Assembly (NCBI RefSeq): GCF_001420995.1
Contig: NZ_CP012185.1
Location: 1 to 64,000, forward strand
Length of the DNA: 64,000 bases
From: Pseudonocardia sp. EC080619-01
Lineage (GTDB): Bacteria; Actinomycetota; Actinomycetes; Mycobacteriales; Pseudonocardiaceae
Reading direction: 5' to 3'
The stretch's first letter is position 1, and each line of letters begins with the position of its first letter. The position numbers and the translations under genes are program-made. Below the pieces are notes generated by a model that saw nothing but the letters and a program-made list of their open reading frames with translations, was not told where the DNA came from and did no database searches. Shown piece by piece: positions 16,102-25,460 of this stretch.

Positions 16102-17262
16102 TCACAGTCCCAGGTCGCGTCCGACGATCTCCTTCATGATCTCGGTCGTGCCGCCGTAGATCGTCTGGATGCGTGCGTCCACGAACGCACGGGCAACCGG
16201 GTACTCCCGCATGTAGCCATAGCCGCCGTGCAGCTGCAGGCATCGGTCCGCGACGCGGACCTGCAGCTCGGACGCCCACCATTTGGCCTTGGACGCCTGT
16301 ACCGCAGAGAGTTCGTGCCGGGCGTGCAACGAGACGCAGTGATCGACGAACACTCGGGCGATGTCGACCTCGGTGTGAAGCTCCGCCATCAGGAAGCGGC
16401 TGTTCTGGAAGCTCCCGATCGGCTTGCCGAACGCCTTCCGTTCCTTCACGTACTCCAACGTCCTCGCCAGCACGCCCTCTGCCGCCGACACCGCACTCAC
16501 CGCCAGCGACAGCCGCTCCTGCGGAAGGTTACCAACGAGTTGGAAGAAGCCCTGCCCCTCCTCACCGAGCAGGTTGGCAGCGGGGACCCGCATGTCGGTG
16601 AAGTTCAGCTCGCTCGTGTCCTGACCGTGCAGACCGAGCTTGTCGAGGTTCCGTCCCCGCTCGAAACCGGGCGAGTCGGTCTCCACCACGAACAGGCTCA
16701 AACCACGGTGCCTGTCCTCGGACGTCCGCGCGGCGACTACGACCAGATCAGCGTTCTGACCGTTGGAGATGAATGTCTTCGCCCCGTTGATGACGTAATC
16801 GCCCGACTGATCCCGTACTGCACGTGTCGAGATACCGGACAGATCGCTGCCCGTTCCGGGCTCGGTCATCGCGATGGCACCGATCAGCTCGCCCGAGGTG
16901 AACCCTGGAAGCCAGCGCTTCTTCTGGTCGTCGTTGGTCAGGTTCAGCAGATAGGGTCCGACCACGTCGTTCTGCAGCGCCAGGCCGAGTCCTGCCGAGG
17001 CGAGTCCGGCACGCCCGAACTCCTCGTCGAGGATCGCGCAGAAGCGCCAGTCGTCGATCCCCGCGCCTCCGTGCTCCTGCGGAGTGGCGAACATGAGCAT
17101 GCCGCTGTCGCCGGCCTTCCGGAACAGCGCCCGGTCGACGATCTTGTTCCGTTCCCACTCCTCGTAATGGGGCGCGACCTCACGCTCGATGAACGTTCGG
17201 ACGGTCTCACGGAACAACTCCTGGTCAGAGTCGTAGACGGTGCGGATCGGGCGGTCAGGCAT
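16102..17262 (-). CDS. Acyl-CoA dehydrogenase
   Basis: A 386-residue FAD-dependent acyl-CoA dehydrogenase introducing the alpha-beta double bond. The mid-domain signature MTEPGTGSDLSGI, the ALAMTEP-type strand, and the C-terminal LHGGYGYMREYPVARAFVDAR and IYGGTTEIMKEIVGR segments are present. It is the last gene of the beta-oxidation operon that starts with the thiolase at 21558, and it overlaps the SDR stop by eight bases. Its closest relative in the window is the dehydrogenase at 23038 (same length and C-terminus). Confidence 0.93.
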   Translation of the reverse strand: MPDRPIRTVYDSDQELFRETVRTFIEREVAPHYEEWERNKIVDRALFRKAGDSGMLMFATPQEHGGAGIDDWRFCAILDEEFGRAGLASAGLGLALQNDVVGPYLLNLTNDDQKKRWLPGFTSGELIGAIAMTEPGTGSDLSGISTRAVRDQSGDYVINGAKTFISNGQNADLVVVAARTSEDRHRGLSLFVVETDSPGFERGRNLDKLGLHGQDTSELNFTDMRVPAANLLGEEGQGFFQLVGNLPQERLSLAVSAVSAAEGVLARTLEYVKERKAFGKPIGSFQNSRFLMAELHTEVDIARVFVDHCVSLHARHELSAVQASKAKWWASELQVRVADRCLQLHGGYGYMREYPVARAFVDARIQTIYGGTTEIMKEIVGRDLGL

Positions 17263-18112
17263 GCTCGCCTCCCGGCAGGAAGAGATCGATCTTGAGGTCC
17301 TCCTCGCTCGCGCCGTCGAAGCGATACGACGCGAAGTCGGTGACGCCTGCCGCTCGCAGAACCTCCTCGTCGATATAGGTCTGTCCGGTCGCTTCGGATG
17401 CCTTCCTGGCCAGGATCACGTGCGCAGCATCGGCCATGATCTCCGGCCGTCGCGAGACCGCCATGGCGGCATCTCCGCCCACGAGGTTCTGCACCGCCGC
17501 AGTGGCGATCGTGGTGCGCGGCCAGAGACAGTTCGCAGCGAGCGGGACAGGATGCTCCTGGTGACCGAGTCCCACCGTCAGCATGGTCATCCCGTACTTG
17601 CTGATCGTGTATGGAGCGTGCGCGGCGAGCCACACCGGATCGGGGTTGAGCGGTGGCGACAGCGTCAGCACGTGCGGGTCGTCAGAGCGGTGGAGATGAG
17701 GCAGGGCGGCACTGGTCAGACCGAGGGTCCCGCGGACGTTGATGTCCATCATGAGGTCGTACCGCTTGATCGGTAACGTGCCGACCGGTGCCAGCATGAT
17801 CGCCGAAGCGTTGTTGACCACAGCGTCGATGCCACCGAACGTCGTGGCCGTCCGCTCGACCGCCGCGTCGACGGAGTCCTGATCACGCACGTCACCGACG
17901 ATGGCGAGTCCTCTGCCGCCTGCTTCCTCGATCGCCTCCACCGCGGTATGTACGGTGCCGGGCAGCCGCGGATCCGGTTGGTCGGTCTTGGCGAGGATCG
18001 CTACGTTCGCGCCGTCGCGAGCGGCACGGACCGCGATCGCCAGGCCGATACCCCTGCTCCCGCCGGACATGAGGATCGTCCGCCCGGCCAGCGGCTTCAC
18101 GTCTTCTGTCAT
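17255..18112 (-). CDS. SDR oxidoreductase, HSDL2-like
   Basis: A 285-residue SDR of the hydroxysteroid dehydrogenase-like 2 type: SGGSRGIG cofactor motif (about 15-22), NNASAI, and YTISKYGM as catalytic Tyr/Lys. The segment LSPPLNPDPVWLAAHAPYTISK is characteristic of this subgroup. HSDL2 proteins are peroxisomal in animals and linked to lipid metabolism; the substrate is not settled. It overlaps the FadB-type gene by four bases upstream (ATGA) and the dehydrogenase downstream, within one operon. Confidence 0.87.
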   Translation of the reverse strand: MTEDVKPLAGRTILMSGGSRGIGLAIAVRAARDGANVAILAKTDQPDPRLPGTVHTAVEAIEEAGGRGLAIVGDVRDQDSVDAAVERTATTFGGIDAVVNNASAIMLAPVGTLPIKRYDLMMDINVRGTLGLTSAALPHLHRSDDPHVLTLSPPLNPDPVWLAAHAPYTISKYGMTMLTVGLGHQEHPVPLAANCLWPRTTIATAAVQNLVGGDAAMAVSRRPEIMADAAHVILARKASEATGQTYIDEEVLRAAGVTDFASYRFDGASEEDLKIDLFLPGGEHA

Positions 18113-20286
18113 TCGAAAGTCTCCCCTCGCGCGGCCCTCTCCACGAGCGATGTGGGCGGGGTGAACCGGTCTCCGTAGCGCTCGGCCAGCTCACGTGCCC
18201 GCTCGACGAATCCGCTCAGACCGCTCTCGTACTGACTGATGTACTGGAGCACTCCGCCGGTCCACGATGGGAACCCGATACCCAGGATCGAGCCGACGTT
18301 CGCGTCGGCGACGGACCGCAGGACGCCTTCATCGAGACACCGGACCGTGTCGAGCGCCTCGGAGAACAACATCCGCTCCTGCATGTCGACGAACGGCACC
18401 GCAGGGTCCTCAGGGCGCCCGAAATGCTCGAGCAGGCCCGCCCACAGACCGGCTCTTCGGCCGTCGACGTACTCGTAGAAGCCGGCGCCGCTACTCCGGC
18501 CGCTCCGCTCGAAGTCGTCGATCATCCGGTCGATGACCGCGAAACCGGGATGAAGCGGCTTCTCGACACCGACGGCGCGGTTCCCCTCGATCGTCTCCTG
18601 CCGGATCTTGCGGCACAACGTCAACGTGAGCTCGTCGAGCAGCGCCAGCGCGCCGACCGGGTAACCGGCCTGCGTCGCCGCCTGTTCGACCGACGCGGGT
18701 GGAACACCCTCGCCAATCAGCGCCACCGCCTCGTTGACGAACTCCATGATGACCCGGCTGGTGAAGAATCCACGGCTGTCGTTGACCACGATCGGCGTCT
18801 TCGCGATCTGTCGCGAGACGTCGACGGCCTTAGCCAGCGTCGCGTCGCTGGTCTTCTCGCCGACCACGATCTCGAGCAGCGCCATCTTGTCGACGGGCGA
18901 GAAGAAGTGCAGACCGACGAAGTCCTCGGGCCGCGGCAGGCCCTCGGCCAGACCCGTGATCGGCAGCGTCGAGGTGTTCGACGCCACGAGGGCGTCGGGA
19001 GTCAGGTGAGGCAGCACCTCGGCGAGCACGTTCTTCTTGAGGTCGGGGTCCTCGAACACCGCTTCGATCACCAGATCGGCCCCGGCGACGTCAGCGGCGT
19101 CGGCAGTGGCAAGGATCCGGCCGAGCATCTGATCACGCTTCTCCGGTGTGCTGCGGCCCTTCTCGATCGCCGCGTCAAGGAGCTTCGCGCTGTAGCTCTT
19201 GCCCCTCTCTGCGGCATCGACGGTGATGTCCTTCAGCACGACATCGAGACCCGCCTTGGCGCTCACGTAGGCGATGCCCGCGCCCATCATGCCCGCGCCC
19301 AGGACCGCCACCCTCGTCGCGCGGTGTTCCGGGTAGCCCTCGGGGCGGCTGGCACCCCGGTTGATGGCCTGCATGTCGAAGAACATCGCCTTGATGACGT
19401 TCGCCGAGATCTGGCCGCAGATCAGGTCGGCGCAGTAGCGCGACTCGATCGTCAGGGCATTGTCGAGGTCGACCTGGGCGCCCTCGACCGCAGCGGCAAG
19501 GAGCGCCTGCGGCGCAGGCGACGGTGCGCCGCGGGCCTGCTTGCGCAGCACCGCGGGCAACGAGGGCAACACGGCGGCGATCTTCGGTGATCCGGGATCG
19601 CCACCGGGGATGCGGAACCCCGGGCGGTCCCAGGGCTGGTCTGGTGCGGGATTGTCAGCGATCCAGCGCTTGGCGGCCGCCAGCAGTTCGTCCCGATCTC
19701 GCGCGACCGCATCGACGAGGCCCTTGTCCAGCGCCGCGGCCGAACCGAACTTCCTGCCGTTCAGCAGGACGTCCTGTAATGCGGGCACCAGGCCGAGCAT
19801 GCGGACGACGCGGGTCGTGCCACCCCCGCCCGGCAAGAGGCCGAGCCCGACCTCGGGCAGCCCCACCGTGACTCCGGGGGCGTCGAGCACGATCCGATGG
19901 TGGCACGCCAGTGCGATCTCGTAACCTCCTCCGAGTGCCGCTCCGGCGATCGCCGCGACCACCGGCTTCCCGAGGGTCTCGATGCGGCGCAGCTCGGCCT
20001 TGACGGCGTCGAGCATCCCGCGGATCTCGTCGGACCGGTCGGGGGTGGCACGCATCATCATGGCGAGGTCGCCGCCGGCGAAGAAGGTCTTCTTGGCCGA
20101 GGTGATGACGACGCCAGAGACAGCGTCGCGTTCCGCGTGGAGGCGCTCCACCACTGCGGGCAGTTCCCGCCGGAAACGATCGTTCATCGTGTTGGCGGAC
20201 TGGTCGGGATCGTCCATCGTCACGGTGACGACGCCGTCCGCATCCATGTCCCACCCGAACATCTCGTGCTCGTAGGTGGCGCTCAT
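18109..20286 (-). CDS. fadB: Enoyl-CoA hydratase / 3-hydroxyacyl-CoA dehydrogenase fusion (FadB/FadJ type)
   Basis: A 725-residue bifunctional beta-oxidation enzyme. The N-terminal crotonase domain (about 10-200) has both catalytic glutamates (GGGYEIALAC and GLPEVGLGLLPGGGG), the only crotonase in the window with the full pair. The second half has the NAD-binding GAGMMGAGIA (about 330), the catalytic His in GLHFFSPVDKM and the C-terminal 3HCDH repeats. It hydrates 2-enoyl-CoA and oxidises the (S)-3-hydroxyacyl-CoA. With the thiolase upstream it makes a complete FadBA pair. Confidence 0.95.
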   Translation of the reverse strand: MSATYEHEMFGWDMDADGVVTVTMDDPDQSANTMNDRFRRELPAVVERLHAERDAVSGVVITSAKKTFFAGGDLAMMMRATPDRSDEIRGMLDAVKAELRRIETLGKPVVAAIAGAALGGGYEIALACHHRIVLDAPGVTVGLPEVGLGLLPGGGGTTRVVRMLGLVPALQDVLLNGRKFGSAAALDKGLVDAVARDRDELLAAAKRWIADNPAPDQPWDRPGFRIPGGDPGSPKIAAVLPSLPAVLRKQARGAPSPAPQALLAAAVEGAQVDLDNALTIESRYCADLICGQISANVIKAMFFDMQAINRGASRPEGYPEHRATRVAVLGAGMMGAGIAYVSAKAGLDVVLKDITVDAAERGKSYSAKLLDAAIEKGRSTPEKRDQMLGRILATADAADVAGADLVIEAVFEDPDLKKNVLAEVLPHLTPDALVASNTSTLPITGLAEGLPRPEDFVGLHFFSPVDKMALLEIVVGEKTSDATLAKAVDVSRQIAKTPIVVNDSRGFFTSRVIMEFVNEAVALIGEGVPPASVEQAATQAGYPVGALALLDELTLTLCRKIRQETIEGNRAVGVEKPLHPGFAVIDRMIDDFERSGRSSGAGFYEYVDGRRAGLWAGLLEHFGRPEDPAVPFVDMQERMLFSEALDTVRCLDEGVLRSVADANVGSILGIGFPSWTGGVLQYISQYESGLSGFVERARELAERYGDRFTPPTSLVERAARGETFE

Positions 20287-20334
20287 CGAGGTCTCCTGCT
20301 CATGGGTGATCCGATTCGTCGGGTGGTCGCGGCC

Positions 20335-21558
20335 TTAGAGCCGCTCGACCAGCGTTGCGACGCCCATACCTCCACCGATGCACAGCGTCACCACGGCCCG
20401 GTGCTGCTGGCGTCGCTCCAGTTCGTCGAGCACGGTGCCGACGAGCATCGCCCCTGTCGCTCCGAGCGGGTGGCCCATGGCGATCGCTCCGCCGTTGACG
20501 TTGACCTTCTCGGCGGGCAGCCCGAGGTCCTTGGCGTACTTGAGCGGAACGGCGGCGAACGCCTCGTTGATCTCGAACAGGTCGATGTCGTCCACGGTGA
20601 GCCCCGTGGCATCGAGCAGCTTGCGCGTCGCCGGAATCGGCCCCGTCAGCATGATCGTCGAATCGGCGCCCGACGTCGCAGTGGCGGCGATCCGACCACG
20701 CGGGGCCAGCCCCAGCTCCGCACCCACCCTTTGGCTGCCGATCAGGACAAGCGACGCGCCGTCCACGATGCCCGACGAGTTCCCGGCATGATGGACGTGC
20801 TCGATCCGCTCGACCCAGTGGTAACGCTGCAGCGCGACGGCATCGAAACCACCCTGACTGCCCATGGTGGCGAACGACGGCTTCAGCGAACCGAGACTGT
20901 CCAGCGTGGAGTCCGGCCGCATGTGCTCGTCCCGGTCGAGAACGACGACTCCGTTCAGGTCCCGCACCGCAACGACCGACTTCTCGAAGAAGCCGCCCGA
21001 CCATGCTGCCGCCGCCCGTCGCTGGCTCTGCAGGGCGTACGAGTCGACGGTCTCGCGGTCGAAGCCTTCGATCGTCGCGATGAGGTCGGCACTGACCCCT
21101 TGGGGGACGAACGAGGTGGACAGGTTCGTCGCGGGGTCGTTCATCCACGCCCCGCCATCGCTCCCGAGCGGTAGCCGCGACATGGACTCGACCCCGCCGG
21201 CCAGCACCATCTGATCCCAGCCCGACCGGACCTTCTGCGCAGCCGTGTTGACCGCCTCGAGACCGGATCCACAGAAGCGGTTGATCTGCACACCGGAAAC
21301 GGTGTCCGGCAGTCCCGCAGCCAGGGCAGCCGTCCGGGGCAGGACGGAGCCCTGGTCCCCGATCGGCGACACGATGCCCAGCACAATGTCGTCGATCACC
21401 GCGGGGTCGAGTGCAGGATGTCGGGTACGCATCTCCTCGATCAGGCCGACGACGAGAGACACCGGCTTGATCGTGTGGAGGGCACCGGAGCTCTTGCCCC
21501 GCCCGCGAGGGGTGCGGATGGCGTCGTAGACATAGGCCTCGGGCGCCGCAGCACTCAT
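20335..21558 (-). CDS. fadA: Acetyl-CoA acetyltransferase / 3-ketoacyl-CoA thiolase
   Basis: A 407-residue thiolase with the nucleophile Cys96 in INRFCGSGLEAV, NEAFAAVPLKYA, NVNGGAIAMGHPLGATG and the second active-site Cys in LCIGGGMG. It cleaves 3-ketoacyl-CoA to acetyl-CoA or propionyl-CoA. First gene of the minus-strand operon thiolase-FadB-SDR-dehydrogenase. A perfect 14-bp palindrome lies in the 140-base region shared with the divergent two-HTH TetR gene. Confidence 0.95.
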   Translation of the reverse strand: MSAAAPEAYVYDAIRTPRGRGKSSGALHTIKPVSLVVGLIEEMRTRHPALDPAVIDDIVLGIVSPIGDQGSVLPRTAALAAGLPDTVSGVQINRFCGSGLEAVNTAAQKVRSGWDQMVLAGGVESMSRLPLGSDGGAWMNDPATNLSTSFVPQGVSADLIATIEGFDRETVDSYALQSQRRAAAAWSGGFFEKSVVAVRDLNGVVVLDRDEHMRPDSTLDSLGSLKPSFATMGSQGGFDAVALQRYHWVERIEHVHHAGNSSGIVDGASLVLIGSQRVGAELGLAPRGRIAATATSGADSTIMLTGPIPATRKLLDATGLTVDDIDLFEINEAFAAVPLKYAKDLGLPAEKVNVNGGAIAMGHPLGATGAMLVGTVLDELERRQQHRAVVTLCIGGGMGVATLVERL

Positions 21559-21614
21559 CCGGATCTCCTTTTCATGATCGAGGAGTGGTTCTGGTTTACG
21601 ACCGAGACTAGGCT

Positions 21615-21628
21615 AGTTAATATTAACT
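21615..21628. promoter_or_regulatory. Perfect palindrome AGTTAATATTAACT between fadA and two-HTH TetR gene
   Basis: A perfect 14-base palindrome of pure A/T-rich sequence in GC-rich DNA, 56 bases upstream of the thiolase start and 70 bases upstream of the regulator. TAGGCT (21609-21614) fits a -10 on the plus strand. It is the best candidate operator of the adjacent regulator. Confidence 0.75.
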
Positions 21629-21698
21629 CGGCAACCGGGAGGCCGCGCTCTCGCTCCCGTCGCAGGGGCGGGAGGTCGGACCACCACCAGGAGGCACG

Positions 21699-22931
21699 AT
21701 GGCCGGATCCGGCCCACGATCGGGGCGACGAAGCGCCGCACAGGACCGACGACCCGAACTCGCGGCGGTCGCGACCCCCTTGTTCCACGCCCGTGGTTTC
21801 CACGGTGTCTCCCTCGCCGACGTCGCCTCGCGGGTCGGCATGACACCCCCGGCGATCTATCGGCACTTCCGCAACAAGCAGGACCTGCTGCTCGGTTCGA
21901 TCACCTACGCCCTCGACGGTGTCGAAAGCGCGCTGGACCGCGCGCGACACGCCTCGCTCGACGCGCTGATCCTCTGCCTCGCCGATGCCGCGGTCGGCCA
22001 CCGCGAGCTCTGGGTTCTGCTGCAGCGGGATCTGAAGTTCGCCGACACCGACGCACGGGCGTCGGTGGAGGTCCGTTTCCGCGGCATCGTCGCTACGCTC
22101 GGCGAACGGATCGGTCAGGAGCGCCCCGATCTCGGAGCCGCAGACCGACACCTGGTCGTGACCGCAGTCCTGGCCGCCTTGGCGACCCCGTCGCTGTACC
22201 GACGCCCGGCGACAAAGGTGCACCGGCGAGATCTCGCCTCGATCGCCGCCGCCGTCGCACACACCCCTCTACCCGACCGGGGTCCGTCGTACTCGACGCC
22301 GTCGCGCACGGTCTCCACCACCCGCGAGGAGCAGGTTCTCGTACGAGCCATCGAGCTGTTTGCGGCTCGCGGATACTCCGCGGTCAGTATCGACGACATC
22401 GGCGCAGAAGTCGGCATCGCCGGACCCAGTATCTACCACCACTTCGCCACCAAGGCGGCCCTGCTCACCGAAGCGTTCAGGAGGGCCGCAGCACATCTGT
22501 CCACCGACCGCGTCCGTGCCGAGAACGATCCGCAACGTCGGCTCGACGCTCTGCTCCAGGGCTACGTCCGACTTGCACTCGACCATCGCGACCTCTTCGC
22601 CGTCTACATCGACGAAGCCGTCAACCTCCCGCGCGCCGATGCCCGGCAGATCGCAGCGACCGTGACTGCCGACATCGACCTCTGGGCGTCGACGCTGCGC
22701 GAGGTTCGGACTGATCTCACCGCATCGGCCGCGCGGCTGCGCGTGACCGCGGCACGAGGAGTCGTGAACGACGTCGTCCGCTTCCGACGCCTCACGATCC
22801 GCCCGCTCATCACCGACGAGATCAGGGCACTGAGCGCGGCCGCGCTGGGCGCAGACTGTGCGGACGATCGCACTTCGGCGAGCCCCAGGCCAGGACGACC
22901 GGCTCCGCGACACGAGACGCCGGCGCCGTAA
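21699..22931 (+). CDS. TetR-family regulator with two tandem HTH domains (paralogue of 6044-7240)
   Basis: A 410-residue fusion of two TetR units. First HTH about 34-54 (VSLADVASRVGMTPPAIYRHF), second about 227-247 (VSIDDIGAEVGIAGPSIYHHF). The second recognition helix is almost the same as in the 6044 protein (GIAGPSI-HHFATK), so both probably read related DNA sites. The start follows AGGAGG. It is divergent from the fadA-fadB operon and upstream of an acyl-CoA dehydrogenase gene, and likely represses both through the palindrome at 21615 and the element at 22997. Confidence 0.86.
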   Translation: MAGSGPRSGRRSAAQDRRPELAAVATPLFHARGFHGVSLADVASRVGMTPPAIYRHFRNKQDLLLGSITYALDGVESALDRARHASLDALILCLADAAVGHRELWVLLQRDLKFADTDARASVEVRFRGIVATLGERIGQERPDLGAADRHLVVTAVLAALATPSLYRRPATKVHRRDLASIAAAVAHTPLPDRGPSYSTPSRTVSTTREEQVLVRAIELFAARGYSAVSIDDIGAEVGIAGPSIYHHFATKAALLTEAFRRAAAHLSTDRVRAENDPQRRLDALLQGYVRLALDHRDLFAVYIDEAVNLPRADARQIAATVTADIDLWASTLREVRTDLTASAARLRVTAARGVVNDVVRFRRLTIRPLITDEIRALSAAALGADCADDRTSASPRPGRPAPRHETPAP

Positions 22932-22996
22932 CGATCGCGGAGGCGACGCTGTCGGGCCACCACCCCGGACCCACGGCCTGGTGTGATCCCGGTCGG

Positions 22997-23016
22997 TTAA
23001 TCTATTCTCTGTTAAG
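22997..23016 (+). promoter_or_regulatory. AT-rich promoter/operator element before the acyl-CoA dehydrogenase
   Basis: TTAATCTATTCTCTGTTAAG ends 21 bases before the ATG. TAATCT fits a -10 hexamer, and the downstream GTTAAG arm would overlap the transcription start. The same arrangement occurs at 63006-63025 (14 of 20 bases identical). Confidence 0.55.
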
Positions 23017-23037
23017 AACCTGACGAGGAGGTCCGGC

Positions 23038-24198
23038 ATGCGGCGCACGCTCTACGACGACGACCACCGGCACTACCGCGACACCGTGCGGGAGTTCCTG
23101 GCCCGGGAGGTCGAACCTCACTTCCTCGACTGGGAGAGGGCGGGGGCCATCGACCGTTCGCTCTTCCCGAAGGCGGCCGAGGCCGGAATCTATGCGCTGG
23201 CCGTGCCCCCCGAGTTCGGCGGCTCCGGCGAGACGGACTACCGGTTCCGGATGGTGGTCAACGAGGAGATCGCACGCGTGGGCGCGACGTCTCTTGGTAT
23301 GACCCTCGGGCTCCAGGACGATCTCGTCCTGTCCTACCTGCTGGACCTGACGACCGACGACCAGAAGAAGCGCTGGTTGATCCCCTTCGCACGCGGCGAG
23401 TCGATCGGCGCCCTCGCCATGACCGAGCCGGGGACCGGAAGTGACCTACAAGGGATCCGGACCTCCGCCAAGCGCGATGGCGACGGCTGGATCCTGGACG
23501 GCCAGAAGACCTTCATCTCCAGCGCGCTGAGCGCCGACTTCGTCATCGTTGCGGCCCGGACCGACCCGGACGCCGGATCGCGTGGTTTCAGTCTGTTCGT
23601 CGTGGAGCGGGACACGCTGGGCTTCCAGCGCGGCCGGCGACTGGAGAAGGTCGGCATGCACGGCCAGGACACCGGCGAGCTGTTCTTCGACAACGTTCGC
23701 CTCCCCTCCGAGAATCTGCTCGGCACCGAAGGGCAGGGACTCATGCACCTCATGAGCCACCTGCCCCACGAACGACTCGGAATCATCGCGTCGGCCTACA
23801 CCGGCGCCCGCGCCGTCTACGACCTCACCGCACGCTACTGCTTCGAACGGCAGGCGTTCGGGAAGGCGATCGGAGACTTCCAGAACTCGCGTTTCACACT
23901 CGCGGAGATGGAGACACAACTCGACGTCGCGGAGACCTACGTCGACCGCTGCGTGAGCGCCTTCAACGCCGGCGAGCTCAGCGCCGTGGAAGCCGCGAAG
24001 GGCAAGTGGTACCTGAGCGAGTTGCAGAAGCAGATCACCGACCGCTGCGTGCAACTGCACGGCGGATACGGCTTCATGCTCGAGTACCCCGTGGCCAGGG
24101 CGTTCGCGGACACGCGGATCCAGACCATCTACGGCGGAACGACCGAGATCATGAAAGAGATCGTCGGACGCGACATCGCCGCGCGTTTCCGGGCTTGA
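23038..24198 (+). CDS. Acyl-CoA dehydrogenase
   Basis: A 386-residue acyl-CoA dehydrogenase with MTEPGTGSDLQGI mid-domain signature, LHGGYGFMLEYPVARAFADTR and IYGGTTEIMKEIVGRD at the C-terminus. Very similar in layout to the enzyme at 16102. The start has GAGGAGG eight bases upstream. Followed at 54 bases by an SDR, with a terminator after the SDR, so the two form a short transcription unit. Confidence 0.93.
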   Translation: MRRTLYDDDHRHYRDTVREFLAREVEPHFLDWERAGAIDRSLFPKAAEAGIYALAVPPEFGGSGETDYRFRMVVNEEIARVGATSLGMTLGLQDDLVLSYLLDLTTDDQKKRWLIPFARGESIGALAMTEPGTGSDLQGIRTSAKRDGDGWILDGQKTFISSALSADFVIVAARTDPDAGSRGFSLFVVERDTLGFQRGRRLEKVGMHGQDTGELFFDNVRLPSENLLGTEGQGLMHLMSHLPHERLGIIASAYTGARAVYDLTARYCFERQAFGKAIGDFQNSRFTLAEMETQLDVAETYVDRCVSAFNAGELSAVEAAKGKWYLSELQKQITDRCVQLHGGYGFMLEYPVARAFADTRIQTIYGGTTEIMKEIVGRDIAARFRA

Positions 24199-24252
24199 CC
24201 AGCGCACGCCGGCCGTGACCACGACCGGCACCACCCCACTGCAAGGAGAGTC

Positions 24253-25044
24253 ATGGATCTGAACGGACTGCGTTGTCTGGTGACCGGCACGGCGTCCGGT
24301 ATCGGCGCGGCGGTCGCCCGCCTGCTCGTCAACGGTGGCGCGAGCGTCGTGAGCCTGGACCGCAACACCCCCGACCTGGCGGTCGAACAGCACGTCGCGC
24401 TCGATCTGGCCGACCCGGCGAGCATCGATACGGCGCTCCAGGAGATCGACGGATCCTTCGATGTGCTCGCAAACGTGGCGGGGGTTCCCGGAACACTGCC
24501 CGGCGAGTTCGTCTTCAAGGTCAACTTTCTCGGCATGCGCCACCTGACCGAGTCGATGTTCGACCGGCTCAACCCGGGCGGGTCGATCGTCATCGTCTCG
24601 TCGACCGCTGGTTTCCAGTGGGCCGAGCGGCTCGACGTGATCAAGGACCTACTCTCGACCGAGTCATTCGACGAGGGCGTCAAGTGGTTCGCCGAGCACC
24701 CCCAGCAGGGCAACATCTACAACTTCTCTAAAGAGGCAGCCACCGTCTACACCCTGGCCATGGGTGGTGCCGTTCGTGAGATGAACGACCTGCGCATCAA
24801 CGCCGTACTGCCTGGGCCGGTCGAGACACCGATCCTCGCCGACTTCGAGGAGAGCATGGGCAAGGACACCCTCGACGGGGTCAAGGCGTTCCTCGGACGG
24901 CATGCGACGGCCGACGACATCGCCCCAGCGATCGCCTTCCTCGCCTCTCGCGACTCCGCCTGGATGAACGGCACGACCGTGGTCGCCGACGGCGGCATCA
25001 CCGGAGCGATGCTGTCCGGACTCGTGCCCGCACCTCAGATCTGA
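24253..25044 (+). CDS. SDR oxidoreductase, 3-alpha-hydroxysteroid dehydrogenase-like
   Basis: A 263-residue SDR with TGTASGIG and catalytic YNFSK. The insertion between the catalytic Ser strand and Tyr (WAERLDVIKDLL...HPQQGNIYNFSK), the short diphosphate loop followed directly by LDLAD, and the VLPGPVETPIL element resemble 3-alpha-hydroxysteroid dehydrogenase/carbonyl reductase of Comamonas. It probably oxidises a secondary alcohol of a cyclic substrate. AAGGAGAG precedes the ATG; a hairpin terminator follows the stop. Confidence 0.82.
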   Translation: MDLNGLRCLVTGTASGIGAAVARLLVNGGASVVSLDRNTPDLAVEQHVALDLADPASIDTALQEIDGSFDVLANVAGVPGTLPGEFVFKVNFLGMRHLTESMFDRLNPGGSIVIVSSTAGFQWAERLDVIKDLLSTESFDEGVKWFAEHPQQGNIYNFSKEAATVYTLAMGGAVREMNDLRINAVLPGPVETPILADFEESMGKDTLDGVKAFLGRHATADDIAPAIAFLASRDSAWMNGTTVVADGGITGAMLSGLVPAPQI

Positions 25045-25076
25045 GCTCCCCGCCTCGACCGACAGTGGAATCGCCT

Positions 25077-25106
25077 GAGTGCGGCCACCCACGGGTGGCC
25101 GCACTC
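25077..25106 (+). terminator. Hairpin terminator after the SDR gene
   Basis: A 13-bp perfect stem (25077-25089 and 25094-25106) with a four-base loop, 32 bases after the stop codon. It closes the acyl-CoA dehydrogenase-SDR unit. Confidence 0.82.
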
Positions 25107-25460
25107 GGCGTCGTGCGATCACTGTCGCGACAGGATCCCGACCACCGACACCGACCGCAGCCCGCCCTCCGCCTCTGCTCCCCCGACCTGACCGTCCAAG
25201 GACGAAGACACCGACCTCCTCCATGGCCGTGAGGACCATCGCGGCGACGACGTTCTCAGTCTGGACGTCGCCGCGATGACGAGCGTGGCCGAGGTGACGG
25301 CATCCGAGCACCGATCAATGACGCCGGCGTCGCCGCGCCGCCCACCGCTGCCATGGCCGAGGCGGGAGGGCGCGCGAGAACCACTAGCAGGCGCCTTCCT
25401 GCTGATCGCGCCGTCCGTCCCAGACGACTGCGCGTCAGCGGCGCCCGCGCCCGACCCGAG
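25107..25460. other. Intergenic stretch without a recognisable gene
   Basis: About 350 bases between the terminator and the 3-prime end of the CoA-transferase gene on the other strand. Open frames here are Pro/Arg-rich shadows with no domain. No RNA gene or repeat seen. Confidence 0.5.

Noticed and set aside
17255..21558. Considered whether the FadB-FadA operon is part of the novel pathway
   Set aside because: Its active sites are fully canonical and the gene order is ordinary for fatty-acid-type beta-oxidation, so it is described but not listed as a finding.
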